Source: Flavipsychrobacter stenotrophus (GTDB lineage: Bacteria; Bacteroidota; Bacteroidia; Chitinophagales; Chitinophagaceae). Taken from it: 38,800 nucleotides of DNA. Below the pieces are notes generated by a model. That model searched no databases, was not told the origin of the DNA, and was given only the letters and a program-made list of their open reading frames with translations. The stretch lies in assembly GCA_945902755.1 (NCBI GenBank), contig CAMDNC010000013.1, positions 1 to 38,800 of the forward strand, given 5' to 3'. Numbering within the stretch: position 1 is the stretch's first letter; each line of letters starts with the position of its first letter. The position numbers and the translations under genes were made by a program. This document shows, one piece after another, positions 17,836 through 27,482 of the stretch.

Positions 17836-17866
17836 AAAAAGTCAAAAGATAAACTTTTGACTTTTT
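17836..17866. terminator. Terminator-like hairpin between the Na/Pi transporter gene and tRNA-Trp
   Basis: Perfect 13-bp stem AAAAAGTCAAAAG-ataaa-CTTTTGACTTTTT with T-runs on both strands. Confidence 0.7.
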
Positions 17867-17878
17867 TTGAACACAGTG

Positions 17879-17886
17879 CAAATGTA
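17879..17886 (-). promoter_or_regulatory. Candidate -7 element for tRNA-Trp-secE-nusG
   Basis: Minus strand TACATTTG matches TAnnTTTG; weak upstream TTTC at 20-nt spacing. Confidence 0.45.
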
Positions 17887-17940
17887 GGAAATGTTTTTGG
17901 TTTTTTGAAATCAATTTGAAGTTTTTGGGCGCCTTGCCGT

Positions 17941-18894
17941 TTACACTTCTTTGTTCACAATTACTTTATCAGGCAGTAGTTTATTCAGCACCCGCTCAAA
18001 CACAGGTATCAACCAAACAAAAACCAACACGCCTAGCATATTGAATAACATATGCGCATTAGCCAGTGTTCTTTCGATCGAAGCACCGGCACTAATACGT
18101 TGCACAAACCATACAAAAGGATAGAACAATATAAGACCTATTATAATTGACAAAAGATTGAAAGACAAGTGAAATAATCCTGTTTTTAATGCTGCTCTGC
18201 TACCATTTATAGTAGCGATCAACGTGTCGCTACAGGTACCTAATTCTGCACCTAGCATCACTGCTATACCTCCGGTAAGACTCAGCAATCCTTTTTTTGC
18301 CAATATTAGCGCCATACCCACCGTTGCCGACGAAGATTGAATAAACAATGTGACCACTGCGCCTATCAAAGCACCAGTCACAGGTTGTTCGGTTTTCTTC
18401 ATCCATTCAGCAAAAAATGGCTTCTCTTTTAGGGGCTCTACTGCATTTTCCATAGTATACAACCCAAAAAACAACACCCCGAAGTATAATATAATTTTGC
18501 CTGTGTTGCTCAGTTTTTCAGATTTAGAGGCTACCAGCAGCACAAAACCTATCAGCAACAGCACAGGTGAGTATTTACCAATGTCCATCGCTATTATTTG
18601 GCTGCTTACAGTAGTGCCTATATTGGCCCCCAGCACTATACCCATAGCTTGTTTGAAAGTCAATATTTTAGAATTTACCAGAACTATGGTAATAATGATA
18701 ACTGCCGAGGAAGAATCTAGTAAGGTAGTAACGACGACACCTACTAACAGACTACTAAAGGTATTTGAGGTAAATTTTTGTATCCAGTTATTGGCTTGTT
18801 CTCCTACTGCGGTTTGTAAGGTAGTAGACAAATTATTAACGGCATATAGAAACAACACTAAGCCAGCTATTATTGACAATATTATCTCATACAT
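17941..18894 (-). CDS. Na/Pi cotransporter family protein
   Basis: 317 aa membrane protein with duplicated QSSSA-type motifs (TTLLDSSSAVIIITIVLV, TLFIQSSSATVGMALILA) and GANIGTTVSS. Confidence 0.93.
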   Translation of the reverse strand: MYEIILSIIAGLVLFLYAVNNLSTTLQTAVGEQANNWIQKFTSNTFSSLLVGVVVTTLLDSSSAVIIITIVLVNSKILTFKQAMGIVLGANIGTTVSSQIIAMDIGKYSPVLLLIGFVLLVASKSEKLSNTGKIILYFGVLFFGLYTMENAVEPLKEKPFFAEWMKKTEQPVTGALIGAVVTLFIQSSSATVGMALILAKKGLLSLTGGIAVMLGAELGTCSDTLIATINGSRAALKTGLFHLSFNLLSIIIGLILFYPFVWFVQRISAGASIERTLANAHMLFNMLGVLVFVWLIPVFERVLNKLLPDKVIVNKEV

Positions 18895-19112
18895 ATACAG
18901 AAGATTCTTGGAGTCAAGAATACTTCAGAAGATTGGCATAGTATGGCCAATTGGTATTATGAAATTGTAACGATTTGTATTTCAATACTTTATACTACCA
19001 CCTACACAAAAATAATCAGGCGTAGAATGATCAATGTTTATGCAATTCAGCCCGCTCATTTGAAAATAGCAAATGATGCCCTACAATGCCTAATTACTAC
19101 TAATTTTGGGCT

Positions 19113-20633
19113 ATGAAGGTAAGAGTAAGATTTGCACCCAGCCCTACCGGCGGCCTGCACCTGGGTGGTGTACGCACTGTATTGTACAACTATCTGTTTG
19201 CTCGCGCACATGGCGGCGATTTTGTATTAAGAATAGAAGATACCGACCAAACACGCTTTGTACCTGGTGCCGAGCAATATATAATGGATTGTTTGGCTTG
19301 GTGCGGACTAGAGCCAGATGAAAGTCCCGTAAAAGGTGGTCCTTTTGTTCCCTACCGCCAAAGCGAGCGCAAAAGCATGTACAGGCAATATGCTATGCAG
19401 CTTGTAGCATCAGGCAATGCATATTATGCGTTCGACACGCCTGAAGAGCTAGAAAAAATGAGGCAGGAGCATCGTAAAGATGAGCACTCTGCAGCCCAGT
19501 ATGATAGCAGTACCCGCTTACTAATGCGCAACTCACTCACACTCAGCCCCTCCGAAACCGAAGCATTGATAGTAGCTGGCACACCCTATGTAATAAGAAT
19601 AAAGGTACCAGAGCATACCACCATACACATCAGCGATATGATACGGGGCGAAATAGCCTTTGATAGCTCGCTGGTAGATGATAAAGTGCTGCTGAAGGCC
19701 GATGGTATGCCCACTTACCACCTGGCTGTGGTAGTAGACGATTACCTGATGCAGATATCGCACGCTTTTCGTGGCGAAGAGTGGTTGCCCAGTGCGCCAG
19801 TGCATGTGCTGCTGTGGGACTATCTGGGTTGGAAAGCACACATGCCCCTATGGGCGCACCTGCCACTGATACTAAAGCCCGATGGCAATGGCAAACTGAG
19901 TAAACGTGATGGTGACAGGCTAGGCTTCCCGGTGTTTGCCATGAACTGGCACGACCCCAAAACAAATGAAATAACAAAGGGCTTTAAGGAAATGGGCTTT
20001 ATGCCACAGGCGTTTGTAAACATGCTGGCTATGCTAGGTTGGAATGATGGCACAGGACAAGAGCTGTTTTCGCTCGATGAGCTGGTAAGCCGTTTCTCAA
20101 TAGAGCGGGTACATAAAGGCGGTGCCAAGTTCGACTTTGAGAAGGCTAAATGGTTCAACCATCAGTACATACAACACACGGATAACGATACACTTGCTAC
20201 TCTTGCACTTCCATTTATAGAGGCTAATGGTGCTACACCTACTCATGAGCTGGTAACAACTGTAGCAGGCCTTATCAAAGACCGCTGCACCCTGCTTAGC
20301 GACTTCTGGACACAGGGTCATTTCTTTTTTGCCACACCTGAGCTAGTAGAAAAAGCTGCCATTGCCGATAAATGGAATGAACAGAAACAAGCATTTTTCA
20401 GTAGCTGGACACAGGTACTTGCTGAGCTACCCATCTGGAATGCTATCGACCTCGAAACCTCATTTAACGACCATGTGCTGCTACACGGCATCAAAAAGGG
20501 AGAAGTAATGTTGCCGTTCCGCATTATGCTAGTAGGCGGTAAATATGGCCCAGGAGTGTTTGCGATAGCAGAAGTGATAGGCAAAGAAGAGACCATAGGC
20601 AGAATGAATACAACAATGGTGGCAATAGGATAG
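19113..20633 (+). CDS. gltX: Glutamate--tRNA ligase
   Basis: 506 aa; VRFAPSPTGGLHLGGVRTVLYNYLFARAHGGDFVLRIEDTDQTR; KLSKRDGD. Confidence 0.98.
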   Translation: MKVRVRFAPSPTGGLHLGGVRTVLYNYLFARAHGGDFVLRIEDTDQTRFVPGAEQYIMDCLAWCGLEPDESPVKGGPFVPYRQSERKSMYRQYAMQLVASGNAYYAFDTPEELEKMRQEHRKDEHSAAQYDSSTRLLMRNSLTLSPSETEALIVAGTPYVIRIKVPEHTTIHISDMIRGEIAFDSSLVDDKVLLKADGMPTYHLAVVVDDYLMQISHAFRGEEWLPSAPVHVLLWDYLGWKAHMPLWAHLPLILKPDGNGKLSKRDGDRLGFPVFAMNWHDPKTNEITKGFKEMGFMPQAFVNMLAMLGWNDGTGQELFSLDELVSRFSIERVHKGGAKFDFEKAKWFNHQYIQHTDNDTLATLALPFIEANGATPTHELVTTVAGLIKDRCTLLSDFWTQGHFFFATPELVEKAAIADKWNEQKQAFFSSWTQVLAELPIWNAIDLETSFNDHVLLHGIKKGEVMLPFRIMLVGGKYGPGVFAIAEVIGKEETIGRMNTTMVAIG

Positions 20634-20791
20634 GTTATAGACTATACATTGGCTACATTACATAAAGAACCCGCTACTTTGCACAACGCTAGGTAGTGGG
20701 TTTTTAGTTTTAAATATTGCATGTACTGCTCCACAAGAATTGGTATTAACCAAAAGATCTTAACCAAATCACTATTCTGAGTTCAATGTCC

Positions 20792-23260
20792 TTACCCTGT
20801 CTGGCTACCAGCCCGGCGTTTTTCATCTTCTGCACCACTTCTATGCCTGCCTGCAGGTGCTAAGGTACGAGTGCCAAAACGATAGGTGAATGATACAGCC
20901 ACCTGACGGGTATCGCGCCTAGCCGAAAACCACTCGTTGTAACTATTGTAATAGGATGTACCACGTGGATAACCACGCCAGAACATATCAACCACGTTGA
21001 TGCGGGCAGTAGCGCGCTTGTCGAACAGGTTTTTTTGCAAACCCATGTTCAGCATCCAGCTAGGTTTCAGGTTCATGTAGCCATATACCTGTGGTGCCTG
21101 ATAAAACCCACCCACCTCTGCCGACCAGCTATGTGGCAGCACAAAACTATTACTGGTGTTAGCATCAAACGTAGCTTTACCTGCACTCAAATTGGTGCCT
21201 GCTATATTGCCTGTGTAGTGTGCGTAATATATGTTCACATTGGTTGTATTGTTCCACCAACTGCATACTCTTATCTGGTAAGATCCACTCACTCCAAAAT
21301 AAGACATTGACGACAGATTTTTTTGGGTCTGTATCGTCACCTTACTTTCGGTGGCACTAGGTTGCAACACTTCCGTTATAGGTGCTGTGGTATGGGTATA
21401 GCTGAGGTTGGTGATAAACTTCTGCTTCCAGGTGTGTGATAGCTCTGCTGCGTATGACAATGCAGGATTAAGATATGGATAACCAGTTTTGTAAGAAGTA
21501 GGATCCAGATAGTATGTAGCGGGGTTGAGCTGATCATAGTTGGGGCGTTCTATCCGGCGACTCAGGGTTAGGCCCAGGTCGTTGTGTGCATTTATGTGTC
21601 GCTGCACAGCTAAGCTAGGGAAGAGTTGTGCATAGTTTCGGGTGAATGTAGAGTCTCCTATTACTGGTGTGGTGGCATCGCCGCTAGCTATGGTTTGCTC
21701 TGCTCTTAGCCCTATCTGCGTGCTCCACTTGCCATACTCCTTGCCTACGTTTATGTATGCAGCATTTATCTGTTCTCTGTACAAAAAGTTATTGGTTCGG
21801 TTACTGTCTGTTACGGGTTTGCTGTTCTTATAGTTGTAAAATTTCAGGTCGTTTTCAGCAGTTACATAACTCATTTTTACGCCTGCATCCATTTTTACTC
21901 CATTGCTCATGGGTCGGCTATAGTCAGCCTTTACCGACCGTATTTGGGTAATGCCCGCAAGGTCGCCATGAAACTGTAATGGCTGCACACCTGCAGGCAC
22001 AATAGTGCCATCGGTCAGGTCGTGATAGTATCGGGTGGTGTAGTCTTGTCTGCCACTGGTGGGGTATGCCGCATAGTCTGCATCTACAGCCAGTGTTTGT
22101 CCGGCAGTGTCAAAGTTGTGTCGCAGGTTGAAGTTAGCAGTTCTATTACCCCAGTTATTGGGCGAGCTGTTTTGTGTCACAAAGTGCGATTGCTGCTTGG
22201 TAGTATCTGGGTCTATAACACGAGAAAAATTATTGCCATCGCGCCTGAAGTAAGTATGCTCGCCACTTACTGCGCCTCCTATAGTGGTAGCAGATGATAG
22301 GCTATAATCTGCACTCAGCACGCCCATATCTGTTTTGATATCGTAGAGGTAGGTGTTATCTTGCTCGTATGCACCGGTAAATGTACCATTCTCAAAAAAG
22401 TTTCTTTTCAGGGTCAGGTTATTAAATCCCACCCTGTTGCTATAGTTATAGTTAGCGTTAAGATTTAGTTTTTGAGTACGGTAGTTTATATTCATACTGG
22501 CATTAGCCTTACCATATACCCCCTGAGCATAGGTTGTATTTACGCTACCATTGAGCCCCATTTTTCGGTCTCGTTTCAGCTTTATGTTGATGATGCCTGC
22601 TGTGCCCGCGGCATCATACTTTGCCGGTGGGTTTGATATGAGCTCTATGGTCTCTACCGCACTAGCAGGCATACTTTTCAGCATATTGGCTAGGTCTTCG
22701 CCCGATATGGGTTGTATTTTGCCATTTATCATCACCGTCACTCCTTGTTTGCCTTTCAGGCTTATGTTGTCGTTGTTATTTACCGTCACCCCTGGCGAGC
22801 GTGCCAGTACTTCCAGTGCATTGCTGCCGGCACTCACTATACTGCTTTCTACATTTACCACCAGCTTATCGGCATGTACTTCTACAAATGGTTTCTGGGC
22901 ACGCACGGCTACTTCATTCATCATAGCGGCTCTGGGCAGCAGCATAATGCCTGGCAGTGTCACATTGCCGCCATTGATAGCTACCGGTGCAGATGTGTAG
23001 CCCTCATAACCCATCAGGCTCACCCGCACCACAAAATTACCGTCTGCTGATGGGGTGAGGTGATACTCCCCCTTTTCATCAGTGAGCTCTGTTTTCACCA
23101 GTACCGAGTCTGATGCATTCAGCAACAAAACACTTACCAGCGACAGAGGCTTGCCAGTATTATCTATAATTCTGCCAGATATGCTTCCAGTATGGGCTGT
23201 AGCCGACAGGGACAAGGAAATTAACAACAATAAAACTACTGAAAATCTGGTTGTGCGCAT
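20792..23260 (-). CDS. TonB-dependent receptor / outer membrane beta-barrel protein with N-terminal carboxypeptidase-regulatory-like domain
   Basis: Signal peptide, GSISGRIIDNTGKPLSLVSVLLLNASDS, plug-like VLARSPGVTVNNNDNISLKGKQGVTVMINGKIQP, C-terminal beta-barrel ending VAVSFTYRFG. Confidence 0.93.
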   Translation of the reverse strand: MRTTRFSVVLLLLISLSLSATAHTGSISGRIIDNTGKPLSLVSVLLLNASDSVLVKTELTDEKGEYHLTPSADGNFVVRVSLMGYEGYTSAPVAINGGNVTLPGIMLLPRAAMMNEVAVRAQKPFVEVHADKLVVNVESSIVSAGSNALEVLARSPGVTVNNNDNISLKGKQGVTVMINGKIQPISGEDLANMLKSMPASAVETIELISNPPAKYDAAGTAGIINIKLKRDRKMGLNGSVNTTYAQGVYGKANASMNINYRTQKLNLNANYNYSNRVGFNNLTLKRNFFENGTFTGAYEQDNTYLYDIKTDMGVLSADYSLSSATTIGGAVSGEHTYFRRDGNNFSRVIDPDTTKQQSHFVTQNSSPNNWGNRTANFNLRHNFDTAGQTLAVDADYAAYPTSGRQDYTTRYYHDLTDGTIVPAGVQPLQFHGDLAGITQIRSVKADYSRPMSNGVKMDAGVKMSYVTAENDLKFYNYKNSKPVTDSNRTNNFLYREQINAAYINVGKEYGKWSTQIGLRAEQTIASGDATTPVIGDSTFTRNYAQLFPSLAVQRHINAHNDLGLTLSRRIERPNYDQLNPATYYLDPTSYKTGYPYLNPALSYAAELSHTWKQKFITNLSYTHTTAPITEVLQPSATESKVTIQTQKNLSSMSYFGVSGSYQIRVCSWWNNTTNVNIYYAHYTGNIAGTNLSAGKATFDANTSNSFVLPHSWSAEVGGFYQAPQVYGYMNLKPSWMLNMGLQKNLFDKRATARINVVDMFWRGYPRGTSYYNSYNEWFSARRDTRQVAVSFTYRFGTRTLAPAGRHRSGAEDEKRRAGSQTG

Positions 23261-23417
23261 AGGGACGATTTTGATACTTCAAAGGTATCTTGCCCCTAAT
23301 CCCTTGATTTCACCCGCAGTGGGTGATTTGCATATCTGTAACATTGTATGTGCCATACACAACAACCTGCACACTAAAATCTGATTTTTGTCCGTTATAT
23401 ATCCCTAACATCGTTAC

Positions 23418-24116
23418 ATGCACCTACTGAAATGCCTGACAATACTAAGTTTTAGCACAGCAACGCTGCTTGCGGGCTGTACTAAAAATGACACACCATC
23501 TTCTTCTGACAAACCATATCATCAATCATATAATGTAGAGTACTGGCTTACTGACAGTATAACCTACATGACTGCAAGTTTCAGAGAATATACTGCTAGC
23601 GGCCCCACTGTAAGGATATCCAATGATAGCGTCATTAAAGTCAATAACCTTACATACAACTACAACTATACAGGCACACTCTCACAGGGATGGAGATTTG
23701 ATGGGGTTCCAGACTTGAACATCGAACTGTTAAAGGCAGGTTTACCCATTCGCAACACAGTATCTACATCTGATGTAGGAGATTTTGATTTTGACTCTAT
23801 TATTGCCGGTACATTAAGCCGTGGTGGTAGTTTGACGGTAAGCTGGACAGGCGATCCGCTTCGTGATAAAGAAGTTGTAAGTATTAGCTTGAAACCAATC
23901 GGATTAAGCGTTTCTACATTTCCTGGTATCACCAAGATAATGTCGGGAAACACTATAACATTTTACAGTAACGATCTTTCTCTATTCAAAACTGAGAAAT
24001 TAAAGATAATACTTTCTAGAAAAATAGTTATCCCACTTATACAACTAGATGGCACAGCATCGGGTGAAAAAATTGTAGAAAAACAACGGTACAAAGAAGT
24101 ATTCCTAACAGACTAA
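23418..24116 (+). CDS. Hypothetical lipoprotein
   Basis: 232 aa; lipobox TLLAGC at the N-terminus; no family recognised. Confidence 0.7.
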   Translation: MHLLKCLTILSFSTATLLAGCTKNDTPSSSDKPYHQSYNVEYWLTDSITYMTASFREYTASGPTVRISNDSVIKVNNLTYNYNYTGTLSQGWRFDGVPDLNIELLKAGLPIRNTVSTSDVGDFDFDSIIAGTLSRGGSLTVSWTGDPLRDKEVVSISLKPIGLSVSTFPGITKIMSGNTITFYSNDLSLFKTEKLKIILSRKIVIPLIQLDGTASGEKIVEKQRYKEVFLTD

Positions 24117-24129
24117 AAAATCCGGTTAG

Positions 24130-24411
24130 CTATACCAGCACATCTCTGAAAGCCTCAATCCTGTCGAACATACCCTTAGCAAAAGGACACAGTGGTATCA
24201 CTGTTATCTTTTGTTTGCGTGCGTAGGCTACCAGTGCTTGCAGCAGTTGTTTGCCCAGCCCCTTGCCCTCATATGCCTCAGCTACCTCTGTGTGGTCAAT
24301 AATTATTTTGTTGGCAGCAGGGTAGTTGTAGTGCATAGTTGCTATCTCTGCACCTTCATGCATTATATAAAACCTACCCTTTATTTCATTGTTTTGTTGT
24401 AGTACGTCCAT
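24130..24411 (-). CDS. GNAT-type N-acetyltransferase, short YjdJ-like
   Basis: 93 aa; IIDHTEVAEAYEGKGLGKQLLQALVAYARKQKITVIPLCPFAKGMFDR. Confidence 0.9.
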   Translation of the reverse strand: MDVLQQNNEIKGRFYIMHEGAEIATMHYNYPAANKIIIDHTEVAEAYEGKGLGKQLLQALVAYARKQKITVIPLCPFAKGMFDRIEAFRDVLV

Positions 24412-24437
24412 GCGCTGTTTTTGATGCAGGTGGGTAG

Positions 24438-25766
24438 TTATTTAGCTACCGCTATCATCACCTTTTTGTTTTTAATTTTTTCGTTTTTCACCAGTTGCAG
24501 TGCTTGTCCCACTTTCGACTTCCTTACTGCCACAAACGAGAAAAAGTCTTTTACATCAATTAGCCCTATGTCTTCTTTTTTCAGCATTCCTTTCTGTGCC
24601 AGAAAGCCTACTATATCTACCTTATTTACCTTGTCTTTTTTGCCAGCAGCTATAAATAGGGTAGACCATTGTGGTGGTGCGGGTAGCTTCTGGTCTGCTT
24701 CAGGGACTATCTCCTCTACCTCTCCGGTTATATACTCTGGTAGCTGCTCCTCTGGCGATAGTATCAGAATAGCAGTACCTGTTGCATCCATTCTAGCGGT
24801 TCTACCATTGCGATGGGTATAGCTATCTGGTGTCAGTGGCAGGTGGTAGTGTATTATGTAACGGATGTTGGGTATATCCAGCCCGCGTGCGGCTAGGTCG
24901 GTAGTCACCAGAAAATCAACCGTGCCGTTTCTGAACTTGCAGAGTGCCGTATCGCGCTCTTGCTGCTCCATACCACCATGATAAAAAGTATTTACTATAC
25001 CACTCTTTGCCATCAGTGCGCTTGTTCTTTCCACCGCCTCGCGGTGATTGCAAAAAATGATAGTGGGTCGGTTACCTATGTAGCACAACAACTCGAACAG
25101 TGTATCTGTTTTATCCTTGCCGGGCGAAAGTACTTTTTTTACTTCCAGTCTGTCTTCTTCGGTAGTTTCCTCGGGCAGGTAATCGAGTGTAGTTACCTCT
25201 TTCATACCCAGAAAATCCATTACCTCGACCGCTTCCGTAGCAGAGGTCAACACTCTTTTGTTCAATGCTGGTAATGAGCCTACCACAAACGACATCTCTT
25301 CCTCAAAACCCAACTCTAGTGTTTTATCATATTCATCCAGTACCAGGGTTGTGATAGCACCTACGGTTATGTTGCCACGGCGAATATGATCAGCCAATCG
25401 GCCAGGGGTACCCACAATAAGTGCCGGTGGTTGTTTCAGGTTGTTTTCTTCGGTTTGCCTCAGATGTCCGCCATAGCAGGCAGTTATCTTCAGCCCTGTA
25501 CCCATAGCCTTAAACACTTCTTCTATTTGCTGTGCCAGCTCTCTCGACGGTACTATGATAAGTGCTTGCGTCAGCTTGTTGCCAGCGTCTAGCAGTTGCA
25601 CTAATGGCAGCAGATAAGCCAATGTTTTGCCCGACCCTGTAGCCGATAGCAATACAGTATCACCCCCCTTGCCGATAGCAGTCATAGCTGCTACCTGCAT
25701 TTCATTCATTTCCTTTATTTTCAGATTGGCGAGTAGTGTGTCTACCGGATATTTTTGAACTTGCAT
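24438..25766 (-). CDS. DEAD-box RNA helicase with DbpA-like C-terminal RNA-binding domain
   Basis: SATGSGKTLAYLLPL, PSRELAQQIE, GTPGRLADHI, DEYDKTLE, TDLAARGLDIPNIRYIIHYHLP, HRNGRTARM; C-terminal GKKDKVNKVDIVGFLAQKG. Confidence 0.95.
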   Translation of the reverse strand: MQVQKYPVDTLLANLKIKEMNEMQVAAMTAIGKGGDTVLLSATGSGKTLAYLLPLVQLLDAGNKLTQALIIVPSRELAQQIEEVFKAMGTGLKITACYGGHLRQTEENNLKQPPALIVGTPGRLADHIRRGNITVGAITTLVLDEYDKTLELGFEEEMSFVVGSLPALNKRVLTSATEAVEVMDFLGMKEVTTLDYLPEETTEEDRLEVKKVLSPGKDKTDTLFELLCYIGNRPTIIFCNHREAVERTSALMAKSGIVNTFYHGGMEQQERDTALCKFRNGTVDFLVTTDLAARGLDIPNIRYIIHYHLPLTPDSYTHRNGRTARMDATGTAILILSPEEQLPEYITGEVEEIVPEADQKLPAPPQWSTLFIAAGKKDKVNKVDIVGFLAQKGMLKKEDIGLIDVKDFFSFVAVRKSKVGQALQLVKNEKIKNKKVMIAVAK

Positions 25767-25870
25767 AACCGCAAAGGTAGGTTTAATTATACGGCATTGA
25801 TTTACCTATGCATTAACCCAATCCCCTTTAATTGTCAAAAAATATCTACCTACACTTAGACTTATACACT

Positions 25871-26848
25871 TCAATCCTTCAAAAATCCAAACTTACCCGC
25901 GTTGTAGTCTTCTACTGCTTGGCGTATCTCAGCTTCTGTATTCATCACAAACGGACCATAACTCACATACGGCTCATTGAGTGGCTGTCCGCTCAGCACC
26001 AGTATGGTAGCCGTTTTTGATGCTGTTATCCGTATCTCTCCACCCTCATTTTTCAACTGTACGTAGTGATTTTCAGGTACCGGATACTTATTCACCGTTA
26101 TAGATCCATCTATTACCAGTATGCCAGAGTTGTAGTGTGCAGGTAGGGTGAAAGTGAAGTCTGCATTGGCATTCAGGTGCATGTCATACATATTCACAGG
26201 CGAAAAAGTACTGGCGATTCCCTTCACTCCTTCATACTCACCAGCTACCACATACACTGTGCCCGAGTTGCGAGGTAGGGTTACTTTGGGCTTAGATGAG
26301 TGTAGTATACTTTGGTATTTCGCAGGGGTCATTTTGTGTGCTTTCGGCAGGTTTATCCATAGTTGCAACATCTCAAATGCGCCACCCTTCTTGGTGTAGG
26401 TTTGCTCGTGGTATTCTTTGTGAAGCACACCTCCACCAGCGGTCATCCATTGCACATCGCCTGGCCCTATTATGCCATGATTGCCCTTGCTGTCGTGGTG
26501 CTCTACCGCTCCTTTGTACGCAAATGTGATGGTTTCAATACCTCTATGCGGATGCACACCTACACCTCTAGATATCTCGGACGGGGGATAACTTACCTCG
26601 GCATTAAAATCCAACAAAAAAAACGGGCTCATGCGCTCCTCAAATCCTCTTCCATTCGGGAAATAGTTCATCACTTTAAATCCATTTCCCACCATATGTG
26701 TGTTGGTAGGGGGTAGCACAGCTTCTACGCCTCTGTAGGGCGATGTGGCTACCTTCTCCGCTGCCCTCAGCGGACTGGTTATGGCGTTGTGTAGGTAAGT
26801 AAGCGCAGTAGCAACTATCCCTTTTTTGATAAATTCTTTCCTTTCCAT
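25871..26848 (-). CDS. Pirin family protein with N-terminal export-like extension
   Basis: GNGFKVMNYFPNGRGFEERMSPFFLLDFN, GVGVHPHRGIETITFAYKGAVEHHDSKGNHGIIGPGDVQWMTAGGGVLHKEYH. Confidence 0.95.
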   Translation of the reverse strand: MERKEFIKKGIVATALTYLHNAITSPLRAAEKVATSPYRGVEAVLPPTNTHMVGNGFKVMNYFPNGRGFEERMSPFFLLDFNAEVSYPPSEISRGVGVHPHRGIETITFAYKGAVEHHDSKGNHGIIGPGDVQWMTAGGGVLHKEYHEQTYTKKGGAFEMLQLWINLPKAHKMTPAKYQSILHSSKPKVTLPRNSGTVYVVAGEYEGVKGIASTFSPVNMYDMHLNANADFTFTLPAHYNSGILVIDGSITVNKYPVPENHYVQLKNEGGEIRITASKTATILVLSGQPLNEPYVSYGPFVMNTEAEIRQAVEDYNAGKFGFLKD

Positions 26849-26945
26849 ACCAATTACGTTTTGTGATATTCAAAATTATTGAAAAAACATGTACCAACAT
26901 CTATTTGCGGGCTTATAGTTCAATAGACCTTAGTTATGCCAGACC

Positions 26946-27449
26946 TTATTCACCAAGTGTTACCTGCAAGCTAGCAGGGGTGTAGAGTTGCTCGGGCTGG
27001 GTGCTGTAATCGTCAAATGTTACCGAATACCTTATTTCCCTTACCCTATATCCATCAGTGCGGGTTTGTGTATCGGCGGATACTCGAATCATACACCCGA
27101 AACTACCCCCTGCACTCCAGCCATGTAGTACCTTCTGCAGTGCCCATTCTAGGTCGTAGTAGCTTATGGCCATTTCTTTGTATTCGTTGGGGGTGTTGTG
27201 GGCAGTAGAACTCAGTGGTGCAAAACCCAGCTTTAGCACTACTTCTCCACAAGCCGTCTGCACACCCTCGCCGAGATTGCTGAAGGAGAACTTGTCAAAG
27301 TCTATCAGCACACACGGAAACGTCACTGGCGGTCTTACTTTTGCCGACAACTGCCCAGTGTCTTGAGCCACATAACTGATGCTGGTTACGGTGCTCTTTA
27401 TATGCACTTGCAGTGCCAAAAACAATTGTGCGAATGGTGAGTTCATCAT
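26946..27449 (-). CDS. Phage tail-type (Gp37-like) hypothetical protein
   Basis: 167 aa; HGWSAGGSFGCMIRVSADTQTRTDGYRVREIRYSVTFDDYS; adjacent to the portal gene. Family call is weak and rests partly on context. Confidence 0.5.
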   Translation of the reverse strand: MMNSPFAQLFLALQVHIKSTVTSISYVAQDTGQLSAKVRPPVTFPCVLIDFDKFSFSNLGEGVQTACGEVVLKLGFAPLSSTAHNTPNEYKEMAISYYDLEWALQKVLHGWSAGGSFGCMIRVSADTQTRTDGYRVREIRYSVTFDDYSTQPEQLYTPASLQVTLGE

Positions 27450-27482
27450 TTCTATTTTCTAGGTTTTAGTAGATGTTTGTAG

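Noticed and set aside
19101-19108. TAATTTTG just before gltX as a promoter for a leaderless transcript
   Set aside because: Matches TAnnTTTG but no TTTG element at proper spacing was seen; AT-rich chance match cannot be excluded.
22551-23000. 149-aa plus-strand ORF
   Set aside because: Antisense to the outer membrane receptor gene, whose plug-domain sequence is convincing.
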